In this document: in pieces, positions 7,778 to 15,125 of the stretch
How the letters are laid out: every line of letters begins with the position of its first letter
How positions within the stretch are numbered: position 1 is the stretch's first letter
Assembly (NCBI GenBank): GCA_902781465.1
Contig: CACZJK010000003.1
Coordinates: 76,054-108,574 of the forward strand
Origin: an uncultured Pseudomonadota bacterium
GTDB taxonomy: Bacteria > Pseudomonadota > Alphaproteobacteria > Rs-D84
Reading direction: 5' to 3'
DNA: 32,521 nt
The notes under the pieces: model-generated
Told to the model about the DNA's origin: nothing
What the model saw: only the letters and a program-made list of their open reading frames with translations
Database searches by the model: none
Translations under genes and position numbers: made by a program

Positions 7778-9139
7778 TTAATGTTTTACAATTTCCAGTA
7801 ATTTTTTTGCAACGTCTTCGGTTTTAATACGTTCTTGTTCCATTGTGTCGCGATAACGTATTGTGACGGTGCCGTCTTCCAATGTTTGGTGATCAACTGT
7901 TATGCAAACAGGTGTTCCAATTTCATCGTGACGACGATAGTTTTTACCAATATTACCAGAATTTTCCAGTTCAATTTTACCAATTGCCAAACCGCGCAAT
8001 TCATCAACTATTTTGTTCGATAAATCTATGATTTCAGGAACATTGCGAACCAAAGGAATAACAGCGGCCTTGACCGGTGATAACCAAGGTTTCAATTTCA
8101 ACACTGTGCGTGATTTACCGTCGCCCAGGTCTTCTTCATCATATGCTTCTATCATAACCGCCAACATAGCACGATTTACACCCATTGCGGTTTCAATTAC
8201 ATAAGGGATAAAGTTTTCGCCTGTTTGTGCATCACTGTAAGATAATTTAGTTGTGGAATCTTTGTTTTCCATAACGTGCGCGGCCAATTTGAATTCATTT
8301 TGAGCCTTAGTATGAGAACCCAAATCAAAATCTTGACGATTGTGAACGCCTTCGACTTCATCAAATCCGTCTGGGAAAGCGTATTCAATATCTACCGCTG
8401 CCTTGGCATAGTGGGCCAATTTTACGTGTGGCAAGAAACGAAGTTTTTCGGATGGAATACCCAAAACATTTGTCCACCATGCCAGACGTGTTGCCTTCCA
8501 ATATTCAAAATATTTTTCATCATCCGCTGGATTTACAAAATATTGCATTTCAGCCTGTTCGAATTCGCGCATACGGAAAACAAATCCGCGTGGTGAAATT
8601 TCATTACGGAAAGCCTTTCCAATTTGCGCAATTCCAAATGGCAATTTGTGAGGTTTTGAATCTAATACGTTTTTGAAATTTACATAAGTTGTTGTTGCTG
8701 TTTCTGGACGCAAATATGCGTTGATTGCACCGTCTGCCATTGCACCAATAGATAATCCCATCATCAATTGATATGCGCGTGGTTCTGTTATGTCAGTACT
8801 GCCACAATTATCACATTTTGTAGGGTCTTTCATTTTATCTTGGCGCATGCGGGCACCACATTTTTTGCATTCGACAAGTGGGTCAGAAAAACTGCTTTCG
8901 TGGCCAGAATATTTCCACATTAAACGATTAGATATCAAAGCAGCATCAAGCCCTTCGATATCATTACGGGCATAAATCATTGCGTTCCACCAAGCGTTGC
9001 GGATGTTGCGCATTAATTCAACACCGTATGGACCATAATCATAGGCACCACCCAATCCACCATAGATTTCAGAACCTGTGAAAATAAAACCACGTCTTTT
9101 GCAAAGTGCTACTATGTCATTAACTGATTTTGCTGGCAT
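7778..9139 (-). CDS. glyQS: Glycine--tRNA ligase, single-chain (alpha2) type
   Basis: 453 aa, full length for the eukaryote/archaea-like dimeric GlyRS. It charges tRNA-Gly in the cytoplasm. The N-terminus has GFIFTGSEIYGGLGGAYDYGP. A Zn-ribbon insertion follows with Cys91, Cys94, Cys109 and Cys112, then class II motif 2 (FRNEISPRG, residues 177-185) with the RxxEFxQAE block. Motif 3 is at about residues 310-325 (PYVIETAMGVNRAML), and an anticodon-binding domain forms the C-terminal 110 residues. The start has AGAGG upstream. Ferredoxin and Bax-inhibitor genes lie upstream on the same strand without a clear terminator, so they may share a transcript. Confidence 0.97.
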   Translation of the reverse strand: MPAKSVNDIVALCKRRGFIFTGSEIYGGLGGAYDYGPYGVELMRNIRNAWWNAMIYARNDIEGLDAALISNRLMWKYSGHESSFSDPLVECKKCGARMRQDKMKDPTKCDNCGSTDITEPRAYQLMMGLSIGAMADGAINAYLRPETATTTYVNFKNVLDSKPHKLPFGIAQIGKAFRNEISPRGFVFRMREFEQAEMQYFVNPADDEKYFEYWKATRLAWWTNVLGIPSEKLRFLPHVKLAHYAKAAVDIEYAFPDGFDEVEGVHNRQDFDLGSHTKAQNEFKLAAHVMENKDSTTKLSYSDAQTGENFIPYVIETAMGVNRAMLAVMIEAYDEEDLGDGKSRTVLKLKPWLSPVKAAVIPLVRNVPEIIDLSNKIVDELRGLAIGKIELENSGNIGKNYRRHDEIGTPVCITVDHQTLEDGTVTIRYRDTMEQERIKTEDVAKKLLEIVKH

Positions 9140-9201
9140 TTTTTTAACCTCTATTATATTTTTATCGCCAATATATTAAATCTTTTTTATTAGTTTTCAA
9201 C

Positions 9202-9381
9202 TTATAAATCAGGTTCGATTGCATTAACTGGGCAAACTGCAGCGCAAGTGCCACAACCCATACATTTATTTTTATCGATTGCGCATTTACCATTAGCGGC
9301 GTCTATAATCGCCATCGCAGGGCATACGCCCATACAAGTATGACAACCGATACATTTATTTGGATCTATTTTATAAGCCAT
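9202..9381 (-). CDS. 2[4Fe-4S] ferredoxin, 59 aa
   Basis: Translation gives 59 residues with two complete cluster motifs CxxCxxCxxxCP: Cys10, 13, 16, 20 and Cys40, 43, 46, 50. This is the clostridial-type bacterial ferredoxin fold, a low-potential electron carrier for anaerobic redox enzymes. AAAGGAAAACAAA precedes the ATG at 9381. It sits 27 bases after the Bax-inhibitor-1 gene on the same strand and 62 bases before glyQS. An extra Cys33 lies between the motifs. A possible electron client in this window is the radical-SAM NrdG, which is only an inference. Confidence 0.95.
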   Translation of the reverse strand: MAYKIDPNKCIGCHTCMGVCPAMAIIDAANGKCAIDKNKCMGCGTCAAVCPVNAIEPDL

Positions 9382-9408
9382 TTTGTTTTCCTTTGTTTTT
9401 TTTATTAA

Positions 9409-10110
9409 TTAATCTCTGCTGTTTAACAGGCCCAGTATGTATTCAAACATTGCTACGAATGAAATGTACATGTGCAATGCACCCAGGACTGCCAATTGGT
9501 CTTTTTGTTCGCCGTTACCCAATGTGTAATAAGCGTTCTTTAAGGTTTGCATATCGTATGCCGCGAATAAAGCAAACACCAATACACCAATCAAACATAC
9601 GATTTGATTGAATACTACACCCATTGGGCCTGTGAATATAGAAACGATTCCAACCAACAATAAACCAATCATACCAAGGAACAAGAATATACCAAGGAAA
9701 GATAAATCTTTTGCGGTTTTATAACCGAATAAAGCCATACAAGCAAACATTACTGCCGCCAAAACAAGGGCGATGATAACTGTTGAAAAACTTGAAACCA
9801 AAATCATAGGTGTCAGGGCGATTCCCATCAAAACTGAATACAAAAATAATAAAATTTTTGCTGTTGATGGTTTCATATAAAATGCGCGTGCCTGGGCCCA
9901 AAGCGATAAACCCAAACCACCAAATGCAATAATATAATATGTTATTGATAATCCGTTTGCACTGAATAAAGCAGTGTATGCGCCAGAAATCATCATAATA
10001 AATGTGGTCAGGGCAGTAATTCCAACCGCGCCAGTCATCAGACCGAAAATCTTGCGCAGATATAATTCAATTCCGCCAGTTGTATGCGATACAGATTTTT
10101 TTGTTGCCAT
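9409..10110 (-). CDS. Bax inhibitor-1 family membrane protein (YccA/YbhL-like)
   Basis: 233 aa from ATG 10110, chosen for AAAGGAGAACAAAT upstream. Six to seven hydrophobic helices span nearly the whole length after a 30-residue polar N-terminus. The family signature region near the end reads LFAAYDMQTL, with the conserved Asp of BI-1 proteins, followed by HMYISFVAMFEYILGLL, typical of bacterial members. BI-1 proteins are inner-membrane proteins linked to calcium leak or to regulation of membrane proteolysis (YccA-FtsH). It is the first gene before the ferredoxin. Confidence 0.92.
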   Translation of the reverse strand: MATKKSVSHTTGGIELYLRKIFGLMTGAVGITALTTFIMMISGAYTALFSANGLSITYYIIAFGGLGLSLWAQARAFYMKPSTAKILLFLYSVLMGIALTPMILVSSFSTVIIALVLAAVMFACMALFGYKTAKDLSFLGIFLFLGMIGLLLVGIVSIFTGPMGVVFNQIVCLIGVLVFALFAAYDMQTLKNAYYTLGNGEQKDQLAVLGALHMYISFVAMFEYILGLLNSRD

Positions 10111-10193
10111 ATTTGTTCTCCTTTGTATGGGAAAAATATAATACACAACCGATAACAATTCAAGGCATTAAAAATTTAATTTTAACAAAAGCC

Positions 10194-10222
10194 TTGACAA
10201 ATAATATTTTGTCAATTATATT
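10194..10222 (+). promoter_or_regulatory. Strong sigma70 promoter with overlapping palindrome
   Basis: TTGACA (10194-10199), 17-base spacer, TATATT (10217-10222). The -35 and spacer are also an inverted repeat, TTGACAAA with TTTGTCAA (10194-10215), so a dimeric repressor could bind there. It drives 10255-10773. Confidence 0.75.
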
Positions 10223-10254
10223 AAGCGTGTCAAAAACAACCAAAAGGGATAAAA

Positions 10255-10515
10255 ATGGCTTTTGTTAGTAATTACAGTGATCGTGTAAATCGTGCGAAAT
10301 TATGCAGTAAAGGTGATATGGATATATTGGGTTCTGTTGGGGCTGCTTCTGAATTTGTAGTAAACGCGAACAAGCGTATTGAAACAATTCAGGGCAAAAT
10401 GACAGCAGAACAAGCACTCAAATATCCTGATGCGGGTTATATCGCACGTTGTGAGCAAAAAATTGCTGAAATTCGTGCTAATATAGCTTTGTACAATCTT
10501 CAAAGACGCAAATAA
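10255..10515 (+). CDS. Small hypothetical protein, 86 aa
   Basis: A small soluble, mostly helical protein of no family I recognise, starting MAFVSNYSDRVNRAKLC with AAAAGGGAT as Shine-Dalgarno. There is no signal peptide or membrane segment. The C-terminal half (AEQALKYPDAGYIARCEQKI) is predicted helical and basic at the very end (LQRRK). It has a near-consensus promoter and is followed after 15 bases by another small gene, so the two form a short operon ended by a terminator at 10775-10803. Confidence 0.75.
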   Translation: MAFVSNYSDRVNRAKLCSKGDMDILGSVGAASEFVVNANKRIETIQGKMTAEQALKYPDAGYIARCEQKIAEIRANIALYNLQRRK

Positions 10516-10530
10516 GAAAAGTGTGAAAAA

Positions 10531-10773
10531 ATGAAAGAAGAAAGAATGCCTTATGAATTGCGTTTGGATCCTGTTTCTGAACCGCGCAAAGCGCCAGAAC
10601 CAGTTTCAAAACCTGCGTTTGACGAAAATGCAGCGTATCGCGAAATTGACGAATTAAAGCGCAAATATATGTTGGAAACGCACGCCAATGGTGAAACTGC
10701 GCAGGCATCCAGGTATATGCACGAAATAGTTGTCCTTAGACAGCAGATAATTCAACATCAGATGCAAAAATAA
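10531..10773 (+). CDS. Small coiled-coil hypothetical protein, 80 aa
   Basis: Second gene of the 10255-10773 pair. The first 30 residues are Pro/Glu-rich and probably disordered. Residues 35-80 (YREIDELKRKYMLE, then YMHEIVVLRQQIIQHQ) form a helical, coiled-coil-like segment. ATG 10531 is used here; ATG 10546 (MPYEL) is also possible, because AAAGAAGAAAGA precedes it. The function is unknown; partnership with the preceding small protein is inferred from the operon. Confidence 0.65.
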   Translation: MKEERMPYELRLDPVSEPRKAPEPVSKPAFDENAAYREIDELKRKYMLETHANGETAQASRYMHEIVVLRQQIIQHQMQK

Positions 10774-10774
10774 T

Positions 10775-10803
10775 CAGGTCGCCAAATGGTGGCCTTAATT
10801 TTT
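10775..10803 (+). terminator. Terminator of the two-small-gene operon
   Basis: AGGTCGCC and GGTGGCCT pair over 8 bp with two G-U wobbles around an AAAT loop, followed by TTAATTTTT. Confidence 0.65.
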
Positions 10804-10856
10804 GGTTGAAAATATTGTGGGATTGATAATAAAATAAACCAAAAGGAATTATTATT

Positions 10857-11681
10857 ATGGCGATTATCATCAACCCAATTGACCCTGTTGCATTTGAAGT
10901 ATTTGGTTTGCCGATTCGTTGGTATGCGCTGGCGTATATCGTTGCGTTTGTTTCTGGTTTTTATGCGATGAAATATTTTACTTCGCGCAAGGATGCAGAG
11001 ATGCCTTTGACCAAGAAACAAATGGATGATTTTTTAAGTTATTTTGTTTTGGGAACTATACTCGGTGGACGCTTAGGCTATGTGTTATTTTATAATCTGC
11101 CGTTCTTTTTACATCATCCGTTGGAAATATTTGCACTTTGGCATGGTGGGATGAGTTTCCATGGTGGATTCTTGGGCGCAATAGCAACCACATTTTTATT
11201 TGTTAAGAACCAGCATTTCAAAAACGGTTCAATATTGCGCAATTCATTTAAGATACTTGATATCTTGGCGGTATTATCACCAATAGGTTTGGCATTGGGG
11301 CGAATTGCTAACTTTATAAATATGGAAATAATGGGACGTGCGACCGATTCGAAACTTGGGGTTGTTTTTATCGGGCAAACAGATATTCCACGTCATCCAA
11401 GTCCTTTGTACGAATTTGCATTGGAAGGTGTGGCATTATTGATAATAATGTTGATACTTTATCGTAAAACAAATTTAAGAAAATATACCGGCGCATTATC
11501 AGGAATCTTTTGCATTTTGTACGGCGTGTTCAGAATATTCTGTGAACAATTTCGTCAACCAGACGCCCAAATAGGATTTTTGACCGATTGGGGTTTAACA
11601 ATGGGTATGGCACTGTCATGTGGGGTTATAGTATTAGGAATAACCGTTTTGACTTGCGCTTTGCGAAAAAATAAATTATAA
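10857..11681 (+). CDS. lgt: Prolipoprotein diacylglyceryl transferase
   Basis: 274 aa, normal Lgt length. It transfers diacylglyceryl from phosphatidylglycerol to the lipobox cysteine of prolipoproteins in the inner membrane. Seven membrane segments are visible. HGGMSFHGG (residues 96-104) and GRIANFINMEIMGR (148-161) are the Lgt signatures, with the conserved Arg and Glu of the active site region. AAAAGGAAT precedes the ATG. A likely client in the window is the lipoprotein at 25095-25520 (lipobox LTAC). Three tiny ORFs with good Shine-Dalgarno sites follow before the terminator at 11866-11890. Confidence 0.97.
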   Translation: MAIIINPIDPVAFEVFGLPIRWYALAYIVAFVSGFYAMKYFTSRKDAEMPLTKKQMDDFLSYFVLGTILGGRLGYVLFYNLPFFLHHPLEIFALWHGGMSFHGGFLGAIATTFLFVKNQHFKNGSILRNSFKILDILAVLSPIGLALGRIANFINMEIMGRATDSKLGVVFIGQTDIPRHPSPLYEFALEGVALLIIMLILYRKTNLRKYTGALSGIFCILYGVFRIFCEQFRQPDAQIGFLTDWGLTMGMALSCGVIVLGITVLTCALRKNKL

Positions 11682-11709
11682 TTTGAATACAGAGAAAAAG
11701 GAGTTCGCC

Positions 11710-11763
11710 ATGAAAATCAAAACAGAAGTAGATGAAATTGTTAAAAATGATAACGAAGATTAA
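11710..11763 (+). CDS. Mini-ORF 1 after lgt, 17 aa
   Basis: Encodes MKIKTEVDEIVKNDNED. AAAAAGGAG lies 6 bases before the ATG, a strong Shine-Dalgarno, and it begins 29 bases after the lgt stop. The acidic tail resembles that of mini-ORF 2, and the opening ATGAAAATCAAA resembles that of mini-ORF 3. Translation is plausible but unproven. Confidence 0.4.
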   Translation: MKIKTEVDEIVKNDNED

Positions 11764-11785
11764 TCTTTAATCAAAAGGATGTGAT

Positions 11786-11818
11786 ATGCGTATAATTTTT
11801 GATGATAATCAAGATTAA
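11786..11818 (+). CDS. Mini-ORF 2 after lgt, 10 aa
   Basis: Encodes MRIIFDDNQD with AAAAGGAT 6 bases upstream of ATG. Its 3' half (GATGATAATCAAGATTAA) is nearly the same as the end of mini-ORF 1 (AATGATAACGAAGATTAA), so the two look like duplicated units. Confidence 0.35.
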   Translation: MRIIFDDNQD

Positions 11819-11828
11819 AGGACTCGAT

Positions 11829-11861
11829 ATGAGAATCAAAAAAGACGACACAGAAGGTTAA
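11829..11861 (+). CDS. Mini-ORF 3 after lgt, 10 aa
   Basis: Encodes MRIKKDDTEG, with AAAGGA upstream; the ATG lies 10 bases after the stop of mini-ORF 2. All three peptides start M-[KR]-I and are highly charged. The terminator begins 4 bases after its stop. Confidence 0.35.
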   Translation: MRIKKDDTEG

Positions 11862-11865
11862 ATAG

Positions 11866-11890
11866 AAAACGCCCAATCGGGCGTTTTTTT
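11866..11890 (+). terminator. Terminator of the lgt transcript
   Basis: AAAACGCCC-AATC-GGGCGTTTT followed by further T residues: a perfect 9-bp stem. Confidence 0.92.
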
Positions 11891-11897
11891 TATAATC

Positions 11898-11917
11898 TGG
11901 CGGATGGTGAGGGATTC
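11898..11917 (-). repeat. 20-bp copy of the tRNA-Ser 3' end (possible att site or tRNA relic)
   Basis: Bases 11898-11917 are identical to 12077-12096: CCA end, discriminator, 3' acceptor strand and part of the T-arm of tRNA-Ser, in the same orientation. The T-loop that should follow is replaced by a palindrome with TCCCTCGCC. The 160 bases up to the real tRNA hold no gene but several inverted repeats: GATTTTGG/CCAAAATC and ATAAC/GTTAT. A 3'-end tRNA duplication is the classical mark of an integration or excision event, but no integrase lies here. A partial tRNA duplication is equally possible. Confidence 0.65.
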
Positions 11918-12048
11918 CCTCGCCAACTTTGTGCCTGCGTTGCAACCGTGACGATTTTGGTGCGTTGACACTTCCAAAATCTACTTGTTGTCGAACCCAA
12001 TAACTTTGTTATAGTGCCTAACCCCAGGCCACAATCACGATAAAAATA

Positions 12049-12068
12049 AAATGCCCAAGCGGGCATTT
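12049..12068 (-). terminator. Terminator of tRNA-Ser
   Basis: AAATGCCC-AAGC-GGGCATTT, followed on the minus strand by a T-rich tract; it lies 9 bases past the tRNA CCA end. Confidence 0.8.
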
Positions 12069-12076
12069 AATTTTTA

Positions 12077-12166
12077 TGGCGGATGGTGAGGGATTCGAAC
12101 CCCCGGACGAGTTGCCCCGTCAGCGGTTTTCAAGACCGTCGCATTCGACCGCTCTGCCAACCATCC
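12077..12166 (-). tRNA. tRNA-Ser (anticodon UGA)
   Basis: The reverse strand gives acceptor GGATGGT/ACCATCC, anticodon stem ACGGT/ACCGC-region with loop CTTGAAA (anticodon TGA), and a long class II variable arm (GACGGGGCAACTCGTC). The T-arm carries GTTCGAATCC; discriminator G; CCA encoded at 12077-12079. Total length is 90 bases, normal for tRNA-Ser. Confidence 0.97.
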
Positions 12167-12185
12167 GAAACGTTTAAGCAAGCAT

Positions 12186-12214
12186 AGTTTATATTTTGTC
12201 GCGCAAAATGTCAA
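12186..12214 (-). promoter_or_regulatory. Promoter of tRNA-Ser
   Basis: Minus strand TTGACA (12214-12209), 17-base spacer, TAAACT (12191-12186), about 20 bases before the tRNA 5' end. Confidence 0.75.
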
Positions 12215-12280
12215 ATTGTTTTTATTTATGCCTGTATTTCCGGCAAAAACATAATTTTTGAAAAAAAATTAAAAAACGAT

Positions 12281-12309
12281 TTGGTTTTAACCCTTTTTTG
12301 TGATATCAT
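12281..12309 (+). promoter_or_regulatory. Promoter of the stalk-protein cluster
   Basis: TTGGTT (12281-12286), 17-base spacer, TATCAT (12304-12309) preceded by TGA, an extended -10. It predicts a short leader of about 14 bases before ATG 12330. No terminator appears until 17651 apart from hairpins without T-runs, so it may serve the whole cluster. Confidence 0.7.
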
Positions 12310-12329
12310 ATTGGACAAAGGAAGTGAGG

Positions 12330-13358
12330 ATGAAATCCAATATGAGATTTTTATCAAGTGTTATGGTGCTCTGTGTGTTTGGCATTGCGGGCGCAAATGC
12401 GGCACCAAGTGTTCGTATGCTGGGAACGAATACAGCGCGCGTTGGAACAAATGCTGCGGTTGTAAAATCTGATTCCAAGGCGACGACATCTACACCACAA
12501 AGATTGGGCAGTATTCGTGCAAAAAATATCGGAACTGCTGCACCTGTGACAATAAACAAGGTTTCAAGTGCGACATTGTCGTCTGGTTCCAATGACGAAT
12601 CGCGTTTGGGATTGGGAAAGTATATTCATGCAAGCGTTTTGCCATCTGGCAGTGTGAAACCAGCAAAGGCACCGGCTGAAAATCCTGCACAAACATCAGA
12701 TTTAGCAGCTTTGACAGATCGTGTGTCTGATTTGGAAATTGGTATCGAAGGCAAACAAGATGCTGTATCTGTGGGTGCTGGCTTGGTATTGGATTCAAAT
12801 ACTATTTCGTTGAACGAAGAAATGGCGGGTTTGCCGGGTCAGTTTGATACATTATCCGAAGATGTTGCGGCATTGGCAGATGAAATGGATGGTAAACTGA
12901 CATCTGGTGACTTAAATAATTATTACACCAAACAAGAAGTTGATAGCAAGGTCACAAACATTGTTGTTGGCGATATGGATGAAGCGTTATCTGGCAAACA
13001 AGATGCGATTACAGATTTGGCAAGTATTCGTTCTGGTGCGGCCGCGGGTGCTACTGCGGTTCAGCCTGCTGCATTAAGCAATTATGCAACAAAAGAAGAA
13101 TTGCAAAATGTTGCTGCGCCGGATTTAAGTGGTTATTTGACAGAAGTAAATGCACAACAAACATATCAGCCAATTGGAACATATATTTCGAATCCGAATT
13201 TGCCGGCAGAATCTGGTGATTTTATGTTGGTGGTTAATCGCGATGAAAACGGTGCGTATGTTTATTCGTGGCAAAGTGTTCCAACCAGTGGCGGTTCCGG
13301 CGGTGGTACTTCTGGTGGTTCCGGTGGAGATTGGGAATTTGATGATTCTAACTGGTAA
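12330..13358 (+). CDS. Secreted stalk/tail-fibre-like protein, 342 aa
   Basis: ATG 12330 is preceded by AAAGGAAGTGAGG and starts a signal peptide (KSNMRFLSSVMVLCVFGIAG, cleaved near ANA). ATG 12342 is an alternative start. After a Ser/Thr/Ala-rich region, residues from about 135 carry phrases typical of phage tail fibres and trimeric stalks: GKQDAVS, NNYYTKQEVDSKV, ALSGKQDAITDLASIRSGAA, SNYATKEELQN, SGYLTEVNAQQTYQP. The C-terminus is a Gly/Ser linker followed by the acidic, Trp-ended tail DWEFDDSNW. Proposed role, by inference: an extended surface-exposed fibre. It is the first gene of a six-gene cluster. Confidence 0.75.
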   Translation: MKSNMRFLSSVMVLCVFGIAGANAAPSVRMLGTNTARVGTNAAVVKSDSKATTSTPQRLGSIRAKNIGTAAPVTINKVSSATLSSGSNDESRLGLGKYIHASVLPSGSVKPAKAPAENPAQTSDLAALTDRVSDLEIGIEGKQDAVSVGAGLVLDSNTISLNEEMAGLPGQFDTLSEDVAALADEMDGKLTSGDLNNYYTKQEVDSKVTNIVVGDMDEALSGKQDAITDLASIRSGAAAGATAVQPAALSNYATKEELQNVAAPDLSGYLTEVNAQQTYQPIGTYISNPNLPAESGDFMLVVNRDENGAYVYSWQSVPTSGGSGGGTSGGSGGDWEFDDSNW

Positions 13359-13414
13359 AGATAAAATTTGTTAAAAGGTTTTTGTGTAAAAGTGTAAAAA
13401 ACAGAGAAGGAAAA

Positions 13415-14086
13415 ATGTTGAACAAAAAGGGCTTTTTATTTGTATCTTTGATCGCGATGATGGCGACATGTCCTGCTTTGTCTGATACGCCGGCGACACA
13501 AGAATGGGTAAAAGCAAATGTTTATTCCAAGGCAAAAAGTCAGGCTTTAAGGGATGACCTTGACAGACAAGGTAATGCGTTAAATACAATAAACAATCGT
13601 TTGGCAACAGATGTTCGTGATAAAATATATAATTACGATAAAAATACGAAATCTGTGACAAACCCATTACGTACCGAAGGCCAAAATGCTTTCGATGGAA
13701 TTAACGAAGTTTTACAGAAAGTTGACGGTAATAATGGCACCTCTGGTTCTGCGGTTCAATTGGAAACAGTGTCCCAGAACGCGTATGGTGCAATTAATGA
13801 ATTAAATGACAAAGTTGGTAATTTACAGACATCGGTCAACAGCAAAGTTTCAAATTGGGATTTAATCAGCAATTATTATACCAAAGATCAAATCAATGGC
13901 ATAATGATTGATGGTAAATTGGTATATACTGCGACGGAAAATGGTGGTGTTGCGATTGATAACGAAACACGCCAAATTAAATTGGATGTAGATTCGTCGA
14001 ATCCTAACGTCACATACGTATATCGGGATGGGCGTTGGGTTGCATTGGATTATGTTTCTACATGGGACGGTCCTGCATCAAACTAA
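13415..14086 (+). CDS. Secreted stalk-like protein, 223 aa
   Basis: ATG 13415 is chosen for AGAAGGAAAA upstream and because a signal peptide starts there (MLNKKGFLFVSLIAMMATCP, cleaved near ALS). The mature start TPATQEWVKANVYSKAK is a diverged form of the SYVKGAYN head in the next genes. Helical stalk segments follow (DDLDRQGNALNTINNRL, AYGAINELNDKVGNLQ), then NYYTKDQING, as in 12330-13358. The end is a small beta-rich module (VYRDGRWVALDYVSTWDG). Function unknown; a fibre or adhesin component is inferred. It lies 56 bases after the previous gene and 37 before the next. Confidence 0.75.
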   Translation: MLNKKGFLFVSLIAMMATCPALSDTPATQEWVKANVYSKAKSQALRDDLDRQGNALNTINNRLATDVRDKIYNYDKNTKSVTNPLRTEGQNAFDGINEVLQKVDGNNGTSGSAVQLETVSQNAYGAINELNDKVGNLQTSVNSKVSNWDLISNYYTKDQINGIMIDGKLVYTATENGGVAIDNETRQIKLDVDSSNPNVTYVYRDGRWVALDYVSTWDGPASN

Positions 14087-14123
14087 GATTTAAACAAACA
14101 AAACAAAAAAAGGGAGAAAACTT

Positions 14124-14993
14124 ATGAAAAAATTACTTGGAATATCTTTGGTTGCAGTTTTGGCTGCTACACCTTTGATGGCAGGTGCGGCTGACTTGAC
14201 ACCTGAACAATTGGCGCATGGTGCTATTGTTCAGGCGAACGGGGATAACCCTGGCGATACTGCTAAAATGGCAACAGTATCTTATGTAAAAGGTGCTTAT
14301 ACCGAATTAGGTAATGCAATCAATACAAAAGCGGATAAAAGTGCTTTGACAGCTGAAGAAACTCGTGCAAAAGGTATTGAATCTGGTTTACAGAGTGCAA
14401 TTAATACATTGAATGGTGATGAAAATACTGAAGGTTCTGTTGACAAGAAAATTGCAGATGCAATTTCAGAAGTTAACACTGCTGCTGCAGATTTGGAAGA
14501 TCGTGTAGAAGCAAACGAAGGTGCAATCACTAAATTGAATGGTAATGATCAAACCGTAGGCTCTGTTGCTTATGCAGTAGCGCAAGAAGCCTCTGCTCGT
14601 GCAACAGCAGTTTCTAACGAAGCAACTACACGTTCAACAGAAGATACAAGATTGGAAGGTTTGATTGATGCTGAAGAAGCTGCACGTATTGCTGCTGATG
14701 GTGTTTTGACAACTTTGAATGAAGGTTTGAGCCAAACTAACTTAGTATCTGCTATCAATTCTGAAAACACTCGTGCAAAACAAGCAGAAAGCAATTTGCA
14801 AACAGCTATCAATAATTTAAATACTGGTGCAAATACAACTTATGCTAAGAAAGTTGGTGTAACACAGACTATCACAGATTCTACAATTTCTGGTACAGTT
14901 CCTGTTGTTACAGATTGGGCAAGCCAAACAGAAGGCACAGTTGCTATCAATGCACGTATCACTGGTGCAGCATATAACGAACCAACAGAATAA
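14124..14993 (+). CDS. YVKGAYN-family secreted coiled-coil protein A, 289 aa
   Basis: Signal peptide MKKLLGISLVAVLAATPLMA, head motif ATVSYVKGAYTELGNAINTK (about residues 52-71), then an Ala/Glu-rich heptad region with recurring (A)IxxLN and EATTRSTED-type units. The tail is YAKKVGVTQTITDSTISGTV. The same head and tail recur in 15126-15833 and 16067-17110, with different middles. GGGAGAAAACTT precedes the ATG. The form suggests an oligomeric rod exported to periplasm or surface. I know no named family; the head resembles phage tail-fibre phrases such as ATKxYVDxA. Confidence 0.8.
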   Translation: MKKLLGISLVAVLAATPLMAGAADLTPEQLAHGAIVQANGDNPGDTAKMATVSYVKGAYTELGNAINTKADKSALTAEETRAKGIESGLQSAINTLNGDENTEGSVDKKIADAISEVNTAAADLEDRVEANEGAITKLNGNDQTVGSVAYAVAQEASARATAVSNEATTRSTEDTRLEGLIDAEEAARIAADGVLTTLNEGLSQTNLVSAINSENTRAKQAESNLQTAINNLNTGANTTYAKKVGVTQTITDSTISGTVPVVTDWASQTEGTVAINARITGAAYNEPTE

Positions 14994-15007
14994 TCTGTTA
15001 AAATTTG

Positions 15008-15086
15008 AAATGGGTGGGGGACAGGCCCCATCCATTTCGGATGAAACAGGAAATATTTTGAAATAAAAATATTTCTCGTTTTATTC
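15008..15086 (+). ncRNA. Double-hairpin intergenic RNA element, copy 1
   Basis: Hairpin 1 pairs AAATGGGTGGGG (15008-15019) with CCCCATCCATTT (15026-15037), 12 bp. One base later hairpin 2 pairs 15039-15058 with 15067-15086, 20 positions with only one A-C mismatch and three wobbles. Neither has a T-run, so these are not ordinary terminators. Copy 2 at 15841-15928 has the same order. They may be mRNA-processing or stability elements, or leaders of the next gene. Confidence 0.65.
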
Positions 15087-15125
15087 AAAAGCGAAGTCGA
15101 GTACAAAATACAAGGATAAAAAATA

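Noticed and set aside
12017..12023. GCCTAAC as an integron attC core
   Set aside because: No matching GTTAGGC partner at the right distance and no integron integrase.
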